Shown here: piece by piece, positions 1 through 7,541 of the stretch
How the letters are laid out: every line of letters starts with the position of its first letter
Position numbering within the stretch: the stretch's first letter is position 1
NCBI GenBank assembly: GCA_002685955.1
Contig: NYYU01000041.1
Location: 1 to 50,967 of the forward strand
Reading direction: 5' to 3'
Origin: Parcubacteria group bacterium
GTDB lineage: Bacteria; Patescibacteriota; Minisyncoccia; Portnoybacterales; UBA2143
Length of the DNA: 50,967 nt
The notes under the pieces: generated by a model
Seen by the model: only the letters and a program-made list of their open reading frames with translations
The model's database searches: none
What the model was told of the DNA's origin: nothing
Made by a program: the position numbers and the translations under genes

Positions 1-252
1 AAAGGTAATCCTTTTTGCCCCAAGCCCTAAATATTTCTCTGCATAGCCAGGCAAACGATGCAATCCTTTTGTCCGTAAAATCACTTCGCCATAAATAAGC
101 CCAATTAAAATACTAACTAGGCTTAAAACAAGAAAATAAAAAAGCATTACCCAAATGCCAACCCGAGCGGTGATGTAAGGCAAGCTATAAAGGCCTACCC
201 CGATAATACTTCCAACTAAAGTGGATAATGCGTAAATAAAACTTCTTTTCAT
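1..252 (-). CDS. Amino-acid permease, N-terminal part (cut by window edge)
   Basis: This frame is absent from the ORF track because its stop lies outside the window. Read on the minus strand from an ATG at 252 it gives an open frame starting MKRSFIYALSTLVGSIIGVG, followed by LYSLP and two hydrophobic stretches. The pattern GSxIGxGxxxLP in the first membrane helix is typical of amino-acid/auxin permease and aromatic amino-acid permease families, where it lines the substrate site. It would be an inner-membrane importer, which fits an organism with little biosynthesis. The substrate cannot be told from 84 residues. It lies 6 nt downstream of the small membrane gene and is probably in the same minus-strand transcript. 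Confidence 0.7.
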   Translation of the reverse strand, partial: MKRSFIYALSTLVGSIIGVGLYSLPYITARVGIWVMLFYFLVLSLVSILIGLIYGEVILRTKGLHRLPGYAEKYLGLGAKRITF

Positions 253-258
253 TGAATT

Positions 259-501
259 TTAAATAGGTAAATAGCCTTGGCCAACTAGCCAACTAGATAG
301 ATAATAGAAAATTATCCCCCAAACAACCGCAATGGCTAAAATAATTTTAGCCTCTTTTTTTAACTCTGGTTCAGTCCAAAAAGCGATTCCGATAACTAAT
401 CCAGAAAACACCGGATTAAGTAAAGCAATCACAATACCAATCCAAAGCCACTTTTTACGAGATTTTAAACTCAGCTTTTCTTGTTTTGATGAATCATCCA
501 T
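259..501 (-). CDS. Small two-helix membrane protein, unknown function
   Basis: The product has 80 residues with a charged N-terminus (MDDSSKQEKLSLKSRKKW) and two hydrophobic segments at about residues 19-42 and 51-74. No family was recognised. Its ATG lies inside the 3' end of the upstream HIT gene (8-nt overlap), so the two are very likely translationally coupled. It sits between the HIT gene and the permease. The clean frame and tight packing support a real gene; nothing in the sequence assigns a role. Confidence 0.6.
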   Translation of the reverse strand: MDDSSKQEKLSLKSRKKWLWIGIVIALLNPVFSGLVIGIAFWTEPELKKEAKIILAIAVVWGIIFYYLSSWLVGQGYLPI

Positions 502-832
502 CGCTTAAACCACCTCCTCCCATTAAATGTAAATGAAGATGGTCAATAATTTGACCGCCGCCTCGACCAACATTGAAAAATAAACGATAACCTTTCACAG
601 CTATGCCTTGTTTTTTAGCCAAACTTTTAGCTAAAAAAATCATTTGATTTATTAACTCTCTATCTTCTTCTTCCAAATAGTTAATCGATTCAATGTGTTT
701 TTTAGGAACAATTAAAAGATGAACTTTCGCTTGAGGATGCATATCCTTAAAAACAATTATTTGCTCATTCTCAAAAACAATATCAGTTTTTTGTTGATGA
801 TTAGCAATTTTACAAAAAATACATTCTTCCAT
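494..832 (-). CDS. HIT-family (histidine triad) nucleotide hydrolase
   Basis: This 112-residue protein has the full HIT fold signature. It starts CIFCKIANHQ, has the middle strand VHLLIVPKKHIES, and ends with the histidine triad DHLHLHLMGG, whose central His is the catalytic nucleophile in the HINT branch. These proteins hydrolyse AMP-lysine-type phosphoramidates and related nucleotides in the cytoplasm. The length is normal. It lies 1 nt after hisS and overlaps the next gene. HIT proteins may clear aminoacyl-adenylates, which would suit a position beside a tRNA synthetase, but that link is inference. Confidence 0.93.
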   Translation of the reverse strand: MEECIFCKIANHQQKTDIVFENEQIIVFKDMHPQAKVHLLIVPKKHIESINYLEEEDRELINQMIFLAKSLAKKQGIAVKGYRLFFNVGRGGGQIIDHLHLHLMGGGGLSDG

Positions 833-833
833 A

Positions 834-2135
834 TTAATTATTCTTAAGTCTTTTTTTTACTTCTTTAACCACTTTAGCCAAAGGCACAACTTCCTGACTG
901 CCAGAAACCATATCTCTGATAATAATTGTTTCATCCAGCGCTTCTTTTTGTCCCAAGATTAATGCCAGCCGGGCTTGCCGCTTATTGGCTATTCTAAGCT
1001 GAGATTTGATAGTATCTCGACTAAAAGAGCTGGCTGTTTCCAATCCGGCTCGACGCAATTCTTCGAATAATCCCAATGACCTTTTTTTACTAAGCTCACC
1101 TAACTGAACTAGAAAAATAAGGGGTCGATTCTTAGAAGCAACTTTAATTTCTCTCGCCTTCATTAAATTAATCATCCTGTCCAGCCCCATGGCAAAGCCA
1201 ACCGACGGTGTATCTTTGCCGCCTAAAAGCTTAATCAAATTATCATAACGACCGCCGCCGCCCAGAGCAATCTGTCGCCCCTCTTCTTCTTCCGGCCAAA
1301 ATTCAAAAACAGTTTTAGTATAATAGTCTAATCCTCGAACTAAATATGGATTTAAAATATAGGGAATTTCTAATTCATCTAAATACTCCAAAACATTCTT
1401 AAAATGACCGTTACAATCTTCACACAAATAATCAATAGTTTGAGGCGCTTGAGCAGCTATCTGCATACATTTACTCTCCTTGCAATCCAACAACCTTAAA
1501 GGATTTTGCTGAAGACGCCTTTGGCAATCAACGCAAAGTTGTTTTTTCCTACTGCGATAAAAACTTACCACTTTTCTCCGATAAGCTGGCCGGCACCGGG
1601 AACAACCAATACTATTAATCTGAGTAATTATCTCCTTAAGACCTATTTCTTTACTAATAGAGAAAAATAGTTGGATTAACTTAGCGTCAAGGATTGGATC
1701 ATTCTCTCCAATAATCTCAAAATTAGCCTGATAAGATTGTCGATAGCGCCCCTTTTGAGCTCTTTCATAGCGAAAAATAGGACCGAGGCTGTAGAGCATT
1801 ACTGGATGCGGCAGACTAGACAAACCGTTTTCCAGATAAGCCCTCATAATGGCTGGAGTAAATTCGGGGCGTAGGGCCAATTTTTCGCCACCCTTAGTTC
1901 TTAAGGTATACATTTCTTTTTCAACAATATCAGTATAAGCGCCTATTCCCTTTACAAATAAGTCCTTATCTTCAAGAATAGGCGTATCTATCCGCTTGAA
2001 TCCATAAGTTCTGGTCAAGTTTCTAATTACTTTCCTAATCTTTTCCCAATAGGCCTGGTCTTCAGGTAAAATATCCCGCATTCCCTTAGCGGTTTGAAAT
2101 GACCTTTTAATTTTGGGCTGTGATTTAGTAGGCAT
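834..2135 (-). CDS. hisS: Histidyl-tRNA synthetase
   Basis: A 433-residue class II synthetase that charges tRNA-His. Motif 2 appears as GPIFRYERAQKGRYRQSYQ and the histidine-specific loop as LVRGLDYYTKTVFEF. Motif 3 appears as GGGGRYDNLIKLLGG followed by GFAMGLDRM. The C-terminal part is the usual anticodon-binding domain. The middle (about residues 175-245) carries four Cys pairs (CSRC, CVDC, CKESKC, CEDC), suggesting a zinc-stabilised insertion domain. The gene is followed after 1 nt by the HIT gene and preceded after 4 nt by lepB, so lepB-hisS-HIT reads as one minus-strand unit. Confidence 0.96.
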   Translation of the reverse strand: MPTKSQPKIKRSFQTAKGMRDILPEDQAYWEKIRKVIRNLTRTYGFKRIDTPILEDKDLFVKGIGAYTDIVEKEMYTLRTKGGEKLALRPEFTPAIMRAYLENGLSSLPHPVMLYSLGPIFRYERAQKGRYRQSYQANFEIIGENDPILDAKLIQLFFSISKEIGLKEIITQINSIGCSRCRPAYRRKVVSFYRSRKKQLCVDCQRRLQQNPLRLLDCKESKCMQIAAQAPQTIDYLCEDCNGHFKNVLEYLDELEIPYILNPYLVRGLDYYTKTVFEFWPEEEEGRQIALGGGGRYDNLIKLLGGKDTPSVGFAMGLDRMINLMKAREIKVASKNRPLIFLVQLGELSKKRSLGLFEELRRAGLETASSFSRDTIKSQLRIANKRQARLALILGQKEALDETIIIRDMVSGSQEVVPLAKVVKEVKKRLKNN

Positions 2136-2139
2136 AGAT

Positions 2140-2676
2140 TTAATATACTGCTGCTACATCAAAAGGCCAGGCTCGCAACCATACTCGACCGATAATATTC
2201 CCCTCTGAAAGAGGACCCCATTGACGAGAATCAGAACTAGCCTGACGATTATCTCCTAAAACAAAATATTCTCCTTGAGTTAGTTCAATCTTAATTATCC
2301 CCCGAGTAGAAATATCTTGAGGCAAATAAGAAGATTCATCTAAAATCATTCCTTGAGGAAATTCCTCATTATAAATAATTACTTGTCCACCCTTAACCTC
2401 TACTGTTTCATTAGGCAAACCAACAATTCTTTTAATATAGTACTGAGATGTATCTAGGGGATATTTGAAAACAATTGTTTCTCCTCTTGCTGGTTGATTA
2501 AAACGATAGCTGATTTCATCAATGACTAAATATTGGCCACTGTTAAAATTCGGCTCCATAGAAGCGCCTCTTACAAAAAATGGCTGAATTAAATAATAGC
2601 GGATGGGAATAATAATAGCTAAAGAAATAACTACTATCTTAGTTATTTCCCAAATAAAAACGATAAGTTTTCTCAT
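2140..2676 (-). CDS. lepB: Signal peptidase I
   Basis: A 178-residue membrane protease that cleaves signal peptides from exported proteins. One N-terminal membrane helix (about residues 6-26, WEITKIVVISLAIIIPIRYY) is followed by box B with the catalytic serine (RGASMEPNF). Box D holds the catalytic lysine (YYIKRIVGLP) and box E is GDNRQASSDSRQWG. The Ser-Lys dyad is intact and the length is normal for a compact bacterial type. It is the first gene of the minus-strand group with hisS and is divergent from the LCP gene across a 55-bp spacer that must hold both promoters. Confidence 0.96.
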   Translation of the reverse strand: MRKLIVFIWEITKIVVISLAIIIPIRYYLIQPFFVRGASMEPNFNSGQYLVIDEISYRFNQPARGETIVFKYPLDTSQYYIKRIVGLPNETVEVKGGQVIIYNEEFPQGMILDESSYLPQDISTRGIIKIELTQGEYFVLGDNRQASSDSRQWGPLSEGNIIGRVWLRAWPFDVAAVY

Positions 2677-2694
2677 ACCATAATACTAACTAAT

Positions 2695-2723
2695 TTCTCA
2701 AAAAAAATCAAATCTGTTATAAT
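2695..2723 (+). promoter_or_regulatory. Promoter of the LCP gene, leaderless spacing
   Basis: A perfect -10 box TATAAT (2718-2723) lies 17 nt after TTCTCA (4/6 match to the -35 consensus). The ATG at 2732 follows the -10 box by only 8 nt, with no room for a Shine-Dalgarno sequence, so the transcript should begin at or next to the start codon. Confidence 0.6.
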
Positions 2724-2731
2724 TATAGATA

Positions 2732-3841
2732 ATGACTCAAGATCAACAAATCAATCACCTAGTCAAAAAAGGGCTATTTGACTATCAATTAAAAAAGCAA
2801 AAGCAAAAAAAAGAGCTTATTAAATCATTAAAAATCACTGGTTTAAGCTTATTGGTCCTAGCCGGCCTTTTCCTATTTGTCCAATTATTAATCCCGGCCA
2901 GCTCTATGGAGATATCTTCAGACCCAACCCAACCCAAGAAAAAAAACATTATCAAGTCAATTCTTCCTCTTGATTTAAATAGTATAAAGAATAGTCTGGA
3001 TCAAATTAATATTCTAGCTTTAGGCAGACCCGGCCAAGGTTATTCCGGTCAAGATTTAACCGACACTATTATCCTAATTCATTTAGAGCCGAGCGGAGAA
3101 TCCGCCAAAGGCGGACCCGCCTCTGGCGGGAAAGCGGTTCTAATTTCTTTACCGCGCGATTTGCTGGTTAAAACCCCTGGTTCTGGTCGTCTGACTAAGA
3201 TTAACTCTCTCTATCATCTAGTTGGCATGGATGGCCTTAAGAAAAAAGTAGAAGAAATTACTGGCTTGCCAATAGATCATCATGTTTTAATTGACTTAGT
3301 GGTTGCTCAAGAAATCATTAAACTAGTTGATGGCCTTAATGTTTTTGTCCCTCAAGATATCCATGACCCTTATTTTCCCGGACCCAATTATTCCTATCAA
3401 ACTTTTAATCTGGTCACTGGCTGGCGTTATTTAGATGGAGAACAAGCCCTGAGATACATCCGCACTCGCTACACCTCGCCTAATGGCGACTTTGACCGTA
3501 TGGCCCGCCAACAACAAGTTATCCAGCTTCTTAAACAAAAAGTCTTAACGCTTAACCCTCTTTGGGACTTACCCACTTATTTAAAAATCTTTCATACTCT
3601 TAGAAGCAATATTGAAACTAATTTAAGTCTATTAGAGATAAGAAGGCTTTATCAAATAAGCCGGGAATTAAAAATTGATCAAATAAATAGTCTGGTTATT
3701 GATAAAAAAGAAACCGGCTTATTAACCGGCGGCATGGTGAATTTTGGCCAACAAAAAGCTTCCGTAGTCTATCCTAAAGCAGGCCAAGAAAATTATAATG
3801 AAATACAAAAATATATTAAAGACATAATTAGCAATAGATAA
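2732..3841 (+). CDS. LytR-CpsA-Psr (LCP) family cell-wall ligase-like protein
   Basis: 369 residues with a basic cytoplasmic N-terminus, one membrane helix at about residues 33-55 (LKITGLSLLVLAGLFLFVQ) and an external LCP domain. Recognisable LCP blocks are NILALGRPGQGY, LTDTIILIHLE, VLISLPRDLLV (the conserved S-[IL]-PRD motif with catalytic Arg-Asp), KINSLYHLVG and YIRTRYTSPNGDFDRMARQQQV. LCP enzymes transfer lipid-linked glycopolymers to the cell wall or to surface proteins. The stretch GESAKGGPASGG between LIHLEPS and KAVLISLPRD is not part of the normal domain and is encoded by two GC-rich hairpins (separate entry). The gene is monocistronic, followed by a 217-bp structured spacer. Confidence 0.92.
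   Translation: MTQDQQINHLVKKGLFDYQLKKQKQKKELIKSLKITGLSLLVLAGLFLFVQLLIPASSMEISSDPTQPKKKNIIKSILPLDLNSIKNSLDQINILALGRPGQGYSGQDLTDTIILIHLEPSGESAKGGPASGGKAVLISLPRDLLVKTPGSGRLTKINSLYHLVGMDGLKKKVEEITGLPIDHHVLIDLVVAQEIIKLVDGLNVFVPQDIHDPYFPGPNYSYQTFNLVTGWRYLDGEQALRYIRTRYTSPNGDFDRMARQQQVIQLLKQKVLTLNPLWDLPTYLKIFHTLRSNIETNLSLLEIRRLYQISRELKIDQINSLVIDKKETGLLTGGMVNFGQQKASVVYPKAGQENYNEIQKYIKDIISNR
3101..3130. repeat. Two adjacent GC-rich palindromes inserted in the LCP gene
   Basis: TCCGCCAAAGGCGGA (3101-3115) is followed directly by CCCGCCTCTGGCGGG (3116-3130). Each is a perfect 6-bp stem with a 3-nt loop. The 30-nt block adds exactly ten codons in frame, in a loop between two conserved LCP strands, and is far more GC-rich than the surrounding gene. 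Confidence 0.8.
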
Positions 3842-3976
3842 CAAAAACGAACACTCTAAACTTTACGCTCCGAAAACTAAATTTTTGAAATCGCTTAGCC
3901 CTCCTCTCGCTCCGCTCGAGCAGCGCGCCCACGCCTACGATTCCAAAAACTTGTTTTCTTCGCGTAAGTATAGCGA

Positions 3977-4042
3977 TCACTTTGAATTTTCCGAGACGCA
4001 TCGGAGCCCTTTAGGGTAAAGCGCGAGGAAAATTTAAAGTGA
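3977..4042. repeat. Long inverted repeat in the pth leader
   Basis: The left arm TCACTTTGAATTTTCC (3977-3992) pairs with GGAAAATTTAAAGTGA (4027-4042) over 16 positions with one G-T wobble. The 34-nt loop contains its own small palindrome CCCTTTAGGG. It ends 16 nt before the pth ATG. The whole spacer 3842-4058 has no convincing gene: the 66-residue minus-strand frame in it lacks any protein-like pattern. Confidence 0.7.
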
Positions 4043-4058
4043 GAGCGAAAACAACAAC

Positions 4059-4601
4059 ATGAAATTAATTGTCGGTCTGGGTAATCCAGGAACAAAATAT
4101 CAAAAAACTAGACATAATCTAGGATTTTTGATAATAGATGAAATCGCTGTTAATTTTCAGTTTTCAATCAATTTTCAATCAATTTTCAATGCTAAAATTT
4201 CTAAAAAAATAATTAAAAATCAAAAAATCATTTTGGCTAAACCGCAAACCCTGATGAACAACTCCGGTCAAGCAGTCCAAAAGATGGTCAAATATTACAA
4301 AATCCCGATTGAGGATATTATAATCATTCACGATGAGATTGATTTACTTCTGGGAGAGATTAAGATCCAAAAAGGCCGGGGAGCGGCCGGACACAATGGC
4401 GTCCAATCAATCATAGACCAATTAGGCGCTAAGGACTTTGTTAGAATGAGAATTGGCATTAAACCAATAGATGGCCCTAAAGAAAGAATAATAAATACTG
4501 AAAAATTTGTTTTGAAAAATTTTACATCGGAGGAAAAAGATATTATTGAACAAATAATAGAGAAAGCTGCCCAAATAATTATAACCGCCTTAAATGAATA
4601 A
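4059..4601 (+). CDS. pth: Peptidyl-tRNA hydrolase
   Basis: 180 residues. It releases tRNA from peptidyl-tRNA that drops off the ribosome. Conserved blocks are LIVGLGNPGTKYQKTRHNLGF (substrate loop and catalytic His), AKPQTLMNNSGQAV, IIIHDEIDLLLGEI (catalytic-site Asp) and GRGAAGHNGVQSI. The length is slightly short but complete. The 3' end overlaps dprA by 8 nt, so pth-dprA-topA-rel form a tight overlapping run. The leader carries a long inverted repeat that may control expression or simply be a dispersed repeat. Confidence 0.96.
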   Translation: MKLIVGLGNPGTKYQKTRHNLGFLIIDEIAVNFQFSINFQSIFNAKISKKIIKNQKIILAKPQTLMNNSGQAVQKMVKYYKIPIEDIIIIHDEIDLLLGEIKIQKGRGAAGHNGVQSIIDQLGAKDFVRMRIGIKPIDGPKERIINTEKFVLKNFTSEEKDIIEQIIEKAAQIIITALNE

Positions 4602-5487
4602 ATTCATTAATCCTCAATCTAAATATTTTAACGCTTTTAATTTAATTGGTTTAATCGGCCCAATTGGCTTTAAAAAACTGCTGGCTCATTTTAAGTCTTT
4701 AGAAAATGCTTGGTCAGCTGGAATAAATGAATTTAGCCAAGCTGGTTTAAACAAATCCACTATTGAGCAGATTAGAAAACAACGGCCTCAAATTAATCCT
4801 GATTGGGAAATGGAAAAGCTAGCTAAACACCAGATTAATTTAATCACCATCCAAGATAAAAATTACCCTAAATTACTTAAAGAAATTTATGCTCCACCGG
4901 CTGTCTTATATATCCGAGGCGCTCTTCAAAAAATTGACCAACCAAGCCTAAGTATTGTTGGAACCAGAAGACTTTCCAGCTATGGTCGCCAGATCACTCC
5001 TTTAATTACAACTGATTTAGTCAAAGCCGGATTAGTTATTATCAGCGGCCTGGCTAAAGGCATTGATGCTTTAGCCCATCAGGCTGCTCTTAAAGCTAAA
5101 GGACAAACTATCGCCGTCTTGGGCTCGGGCGTAGATAAATCTAGTATTTATCCTGCTGTTAATAAAAGTTTAGCTGAGCAGATTAGCCAAAACGGAGCGT
5201 TAATCAGCGAATTTCCTATGGGCACGGCTCCTTTGGCTCAAAACTTCCCTCAACGCAACCGAATTGTCGCTGGCTTAAGTCCAGGCATTCTGGTTATTGA
5301 AGCGCCAGTCAGAAGCGGCGCTTTAATTACTGCCAAGGACGCTTTAGAGCAAAATAGAGAGATTTTTGCTATTCCTGGGCACATTCTTTCTCAAAATTCA
5401 ATTGGCCCTAATAATCTTATCAAAATGGGGGCTAAATTGGTTAGCCAAGCTAATGACATCCTCCAAGAACTTAACTTAAATATATGA
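4594..5487 (+). CDS. dprA: DNA processing protein DprA (Smf)
   Basis: 297 residues. DprA binds incoming single-stranded DNA during natural transformation and loads RecA. The Rossmann-like domain is clear: SIVGTRRLSSYGRQ, VIISGLAKGIDALAHQAAL, TIAVLGSGVD, ISEFPMG, NRIVAGLS and SGALITAKDALEQNREIFAIPG. A helical N-terminal part precedes it. The C-terminal winged helix of long DprA proteins is missing or minimal. It overlaps pth upstream and topA downstream by a few bases. Together with the PilB-type ATPase later in the window it hints at DNA uptake, but no comE genes are visible here. Confidence 0.95.
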   Translation: MNKFINPQSKYFNAFNLIGLIGPIGFKKLLAHFKSLENAWSAGINEFSQAGLNKSTIEQIRKQRPQINPDWEMEKLAKHQINLITIQDKNYPKLLKEIYAPPAVLYIRGALQKIDQPSLSIVGTRRLSSYGRQITPLITTDLVKAGLVIISGLAKGIDALAHQAALKAKGQTIAVLGSGVDKSSIYPAVNKSLAEQISQNGALISEFPMGTAPLAQNFPQRNRIVAGLSPGILVIEAPVRSGALITAKDALEQNREIFAIPGHILSQNSIGPNNLIKMGAKLVSQANDILQELNLNI

Positions 5488-7541
5488 ATCTAATTATTGT
5501 TGAATCACCTACTAAATCAAAAACAATCTCAAAATTCCTAGACAAAGAATACAAAGTCTTATCCTCTTATGGCCATGTTCGAGATCTTCCTAAAAATCAA
5601 CTAGGAGTTGATCTTGATGATAATTTTAAACCTAAATACGTCATCCCGACTAAAGCCAGAAAAGCAGTTAAAGAATTAAAGGATGCGGCAAAAAAAGCTA
5701 AGTTGATCATTTTAGGCACTGACTCAGATAGAGAGGGAGAAGCAATTGCTTGGCATATTGCCCAAATTTTAAAATTAGATAAAGAAAATTCTCAACGAAT
5801 TGTTTTCCATGAAATAACAAAAAGCGCAATTGAACAAGCTTTAAAAAATCCGCGTCAGCTTGATACAAACTTGATTAATGCTCAACAAGCTCGACGCATT
5901 TTAGACAGACTGGTTGGTTACAAATTATCACCATTTCTATGGAAAAAAGTAGTCAAAGGATTATCAGCTGGTCGGGTTCAATCAGTAACGGTCAAATTAA
6001 TTGTTGACCGAGAAAGAGAAATAGAAAAATTTAAACCAGAAGAATACTGGACAATCGTCGCTTCGCTCTTCAAGAAACAAGAGTTTGATGCTAAATTGAT
6101 AAAAATAGATAACAAAAGGTTATCTAAGTTGGACATTAAAACCAAACAAGAAGCAGATAAGATCTTAACAGATTTAAAACAGGCCCAATACAAAATTTCT
6201 GATATCAAAAAAAAAGAAGTTCAAAAATATCCCAGTCCGCCCTTCACCACCAGCACCCTGCAACAAGATGCAGCCCGCAAGCTTTACTTTTCAGCTAAAC
6301 AAACCATGGTTATTGCCCAGCAGCTTTATGAAGCCGGCCTTATCACTTACCACCGGACTGATTCCTTAAATTTATCTGATCAGGCCCTAATCGCTTTGCA
6401 TCAATTTATTAAAAGCAAATTCGGCTCCGAATATAATTTGACTCAGCCAAGAATCTACAAAACAAAAAGCAAAGGGGCTCAAGAAGCTCATGAGACAATT
6501 CGACCCACTCAAATTGATGCTCAACCGGATCAGATTAAGCAACGTTTAGATCAAAGACAACGCAAATTGTATGATTTAATCTGGCGCCGGGCGATTGCCT
6601 GCCAAATGGCCCCAGCCCGCTTTGATTCCACTAGTCTTGAAATTGAAGCGAATACTTGTATTTTTAAAGCAACTGGTCAGATTCTAAAATTTGACGGCTT
6701 TTTAAAAATTTACCCAACCAAATTTCAAGAAGTCGAACTGCCTTTACTAACTAAAGGAGAAGTATTAAAATTAATCAAACTATTTTCCGAACAACATTTC
6801 ACCAAACCGCCCGCCCGCTACACTGAAGCCTCTTTAGTCAAAACTTTAGAAGAATATGGCATTGGCCGACCCTCAACTTACGCGCCGATTATCAGCACCA
6901 TTCAAGAACGCGGCTATACAGAAAAAAATGACCAAAAAAGATTTATACCCACTGAAATCGGCTTTATTGTTACTGATTTGCTTAAAGAAAACTTCCCTAA
7001 AATTGTTGATATTAAATTCACTGCTTACTTAGAAAAAGACTTAGATAAAATCGCCCAGGGCCGACAGAACTGGCTAGCGATCCTTAAAGAGTTTTATCAA
7101 CCCTTTCAGGAAAACCTTGATAAGAAATATGAGGAAGTAAAAAAGAAAAATCTTGACCAGCCAACTGACAAAAAATGTCCCAAATGCGGCAGCCCCATGG
7201 TCATTAAATTGGGACGCTTTGGTAAATTCTATGCTTGCTCTGCCTTCCCTGACTGTAGACACACTGAACCAATTATTAACTCCACTGGGACAACTTGCCC
7301 AGAATGCAATCAAGGACAAATAGCCAAAAGGAGAACAAAAAAGGGCAAAATATTCTACTCTTGCTCTCGATATCCTAAATGCAAATATGCCCTATGGGAC
7401 GAACCAATTAACGAAAAATGTCCTGAGTGTAATTCTATTCTAGTTAAAAAGGGCAACCAAATTAAATGCAGCAACAAAGAATGTAATTACAAACAATCAC
7501 ATGGAAATAAAAGAGTTTCTGGAAAAATTAAAAAAGATTAA
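5484..7541 (+). CDS. topA: DNA topoisomerase I
   Basis: 685 residues, type IA topoisomerase that relaxes negative supercoils. The Toprim domain starts IIVESPTKSKTISKFL and has the acidic cluster LGTDSDREGEAIAWH. The nucleophilic tyrosine lies in AGLITYHRTDSLNLSD. The C-terminus carries zinc-ribbon modules (CPKCGSPMVIKLGRFGKF with CSAFPDC, CPECNQGQ with CSRYPKC, and CPECNSILVKKG with CSNKEC). The start overlaps dprA by 4 nt, and the 3' end overlaps the rel gene by 41 nt in a different frame. The domain content is complete for a compact bacterial enzyme. Confidence 0.96.
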   Translation: MNLIIVESPTKSKTISKFLDKEYKVLSSYGHVRDLPKNQLGVDLDDNFKPKYVIPTKARKAVKELKDAAKKAKLIILGTDSDREGEAIAWHIAQILKLDKENSQRIVFHEITKSAIEQALKNPRQLDTNLINAQQARRILDRLVGYKLSPFLWKKVVKGLSAGRVQSVTVKLIVDREREIEKFKPEEYWTIVASLFKKQEFDAKLIKIDNKRLSKLDIKTKQEADKILTDLKQAQYKISDIKKKEVQKYPSPPFTTSTLQQDAARKLYFSAKQTMVIAQQLYEAGLITYHRTDSLNLSDQALIALHQFIKSKFGSEYNLTQPRIYKTKSKGAQEAHETIRPTQIDAQPDQIKQRLDQRQRKLYDLIWRRAIACQMAPARFDSTSLEIEANTCIFKATGQILKFDGFLKIYPTKFQEVELPLLTKGEVLKLIKLFSEQHFTKPPARYTEASLVKTLEEYGIGRPSTYAPIISTIQERGYTEKNDQKRFIPTEIGFIVTDLLKENFPKIVDIKFTAYLEKDLDKIAQGRQNWLAILKEFYQPFQENLDKKYEEVKKKNLDQPTDKKCPKCGSPMVIKLGRFGKFYACSAFPDCRHTEPIINSTGTTCPECNQGQIAKRRTKKGKIFYSCSRYPKCKYALWDEPINEKCPECNSILVKKGNQIKCSNKECNYKQSHGNKRVSGKIKKD

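Noticed and set aside
3895-4095. 66-residue minus-strand ORF before pth
   Set aside because: It runs across the inverted repeat and into pth, has low-complexity Arg/Ser content and no start signal; a shadow of structured spacer.
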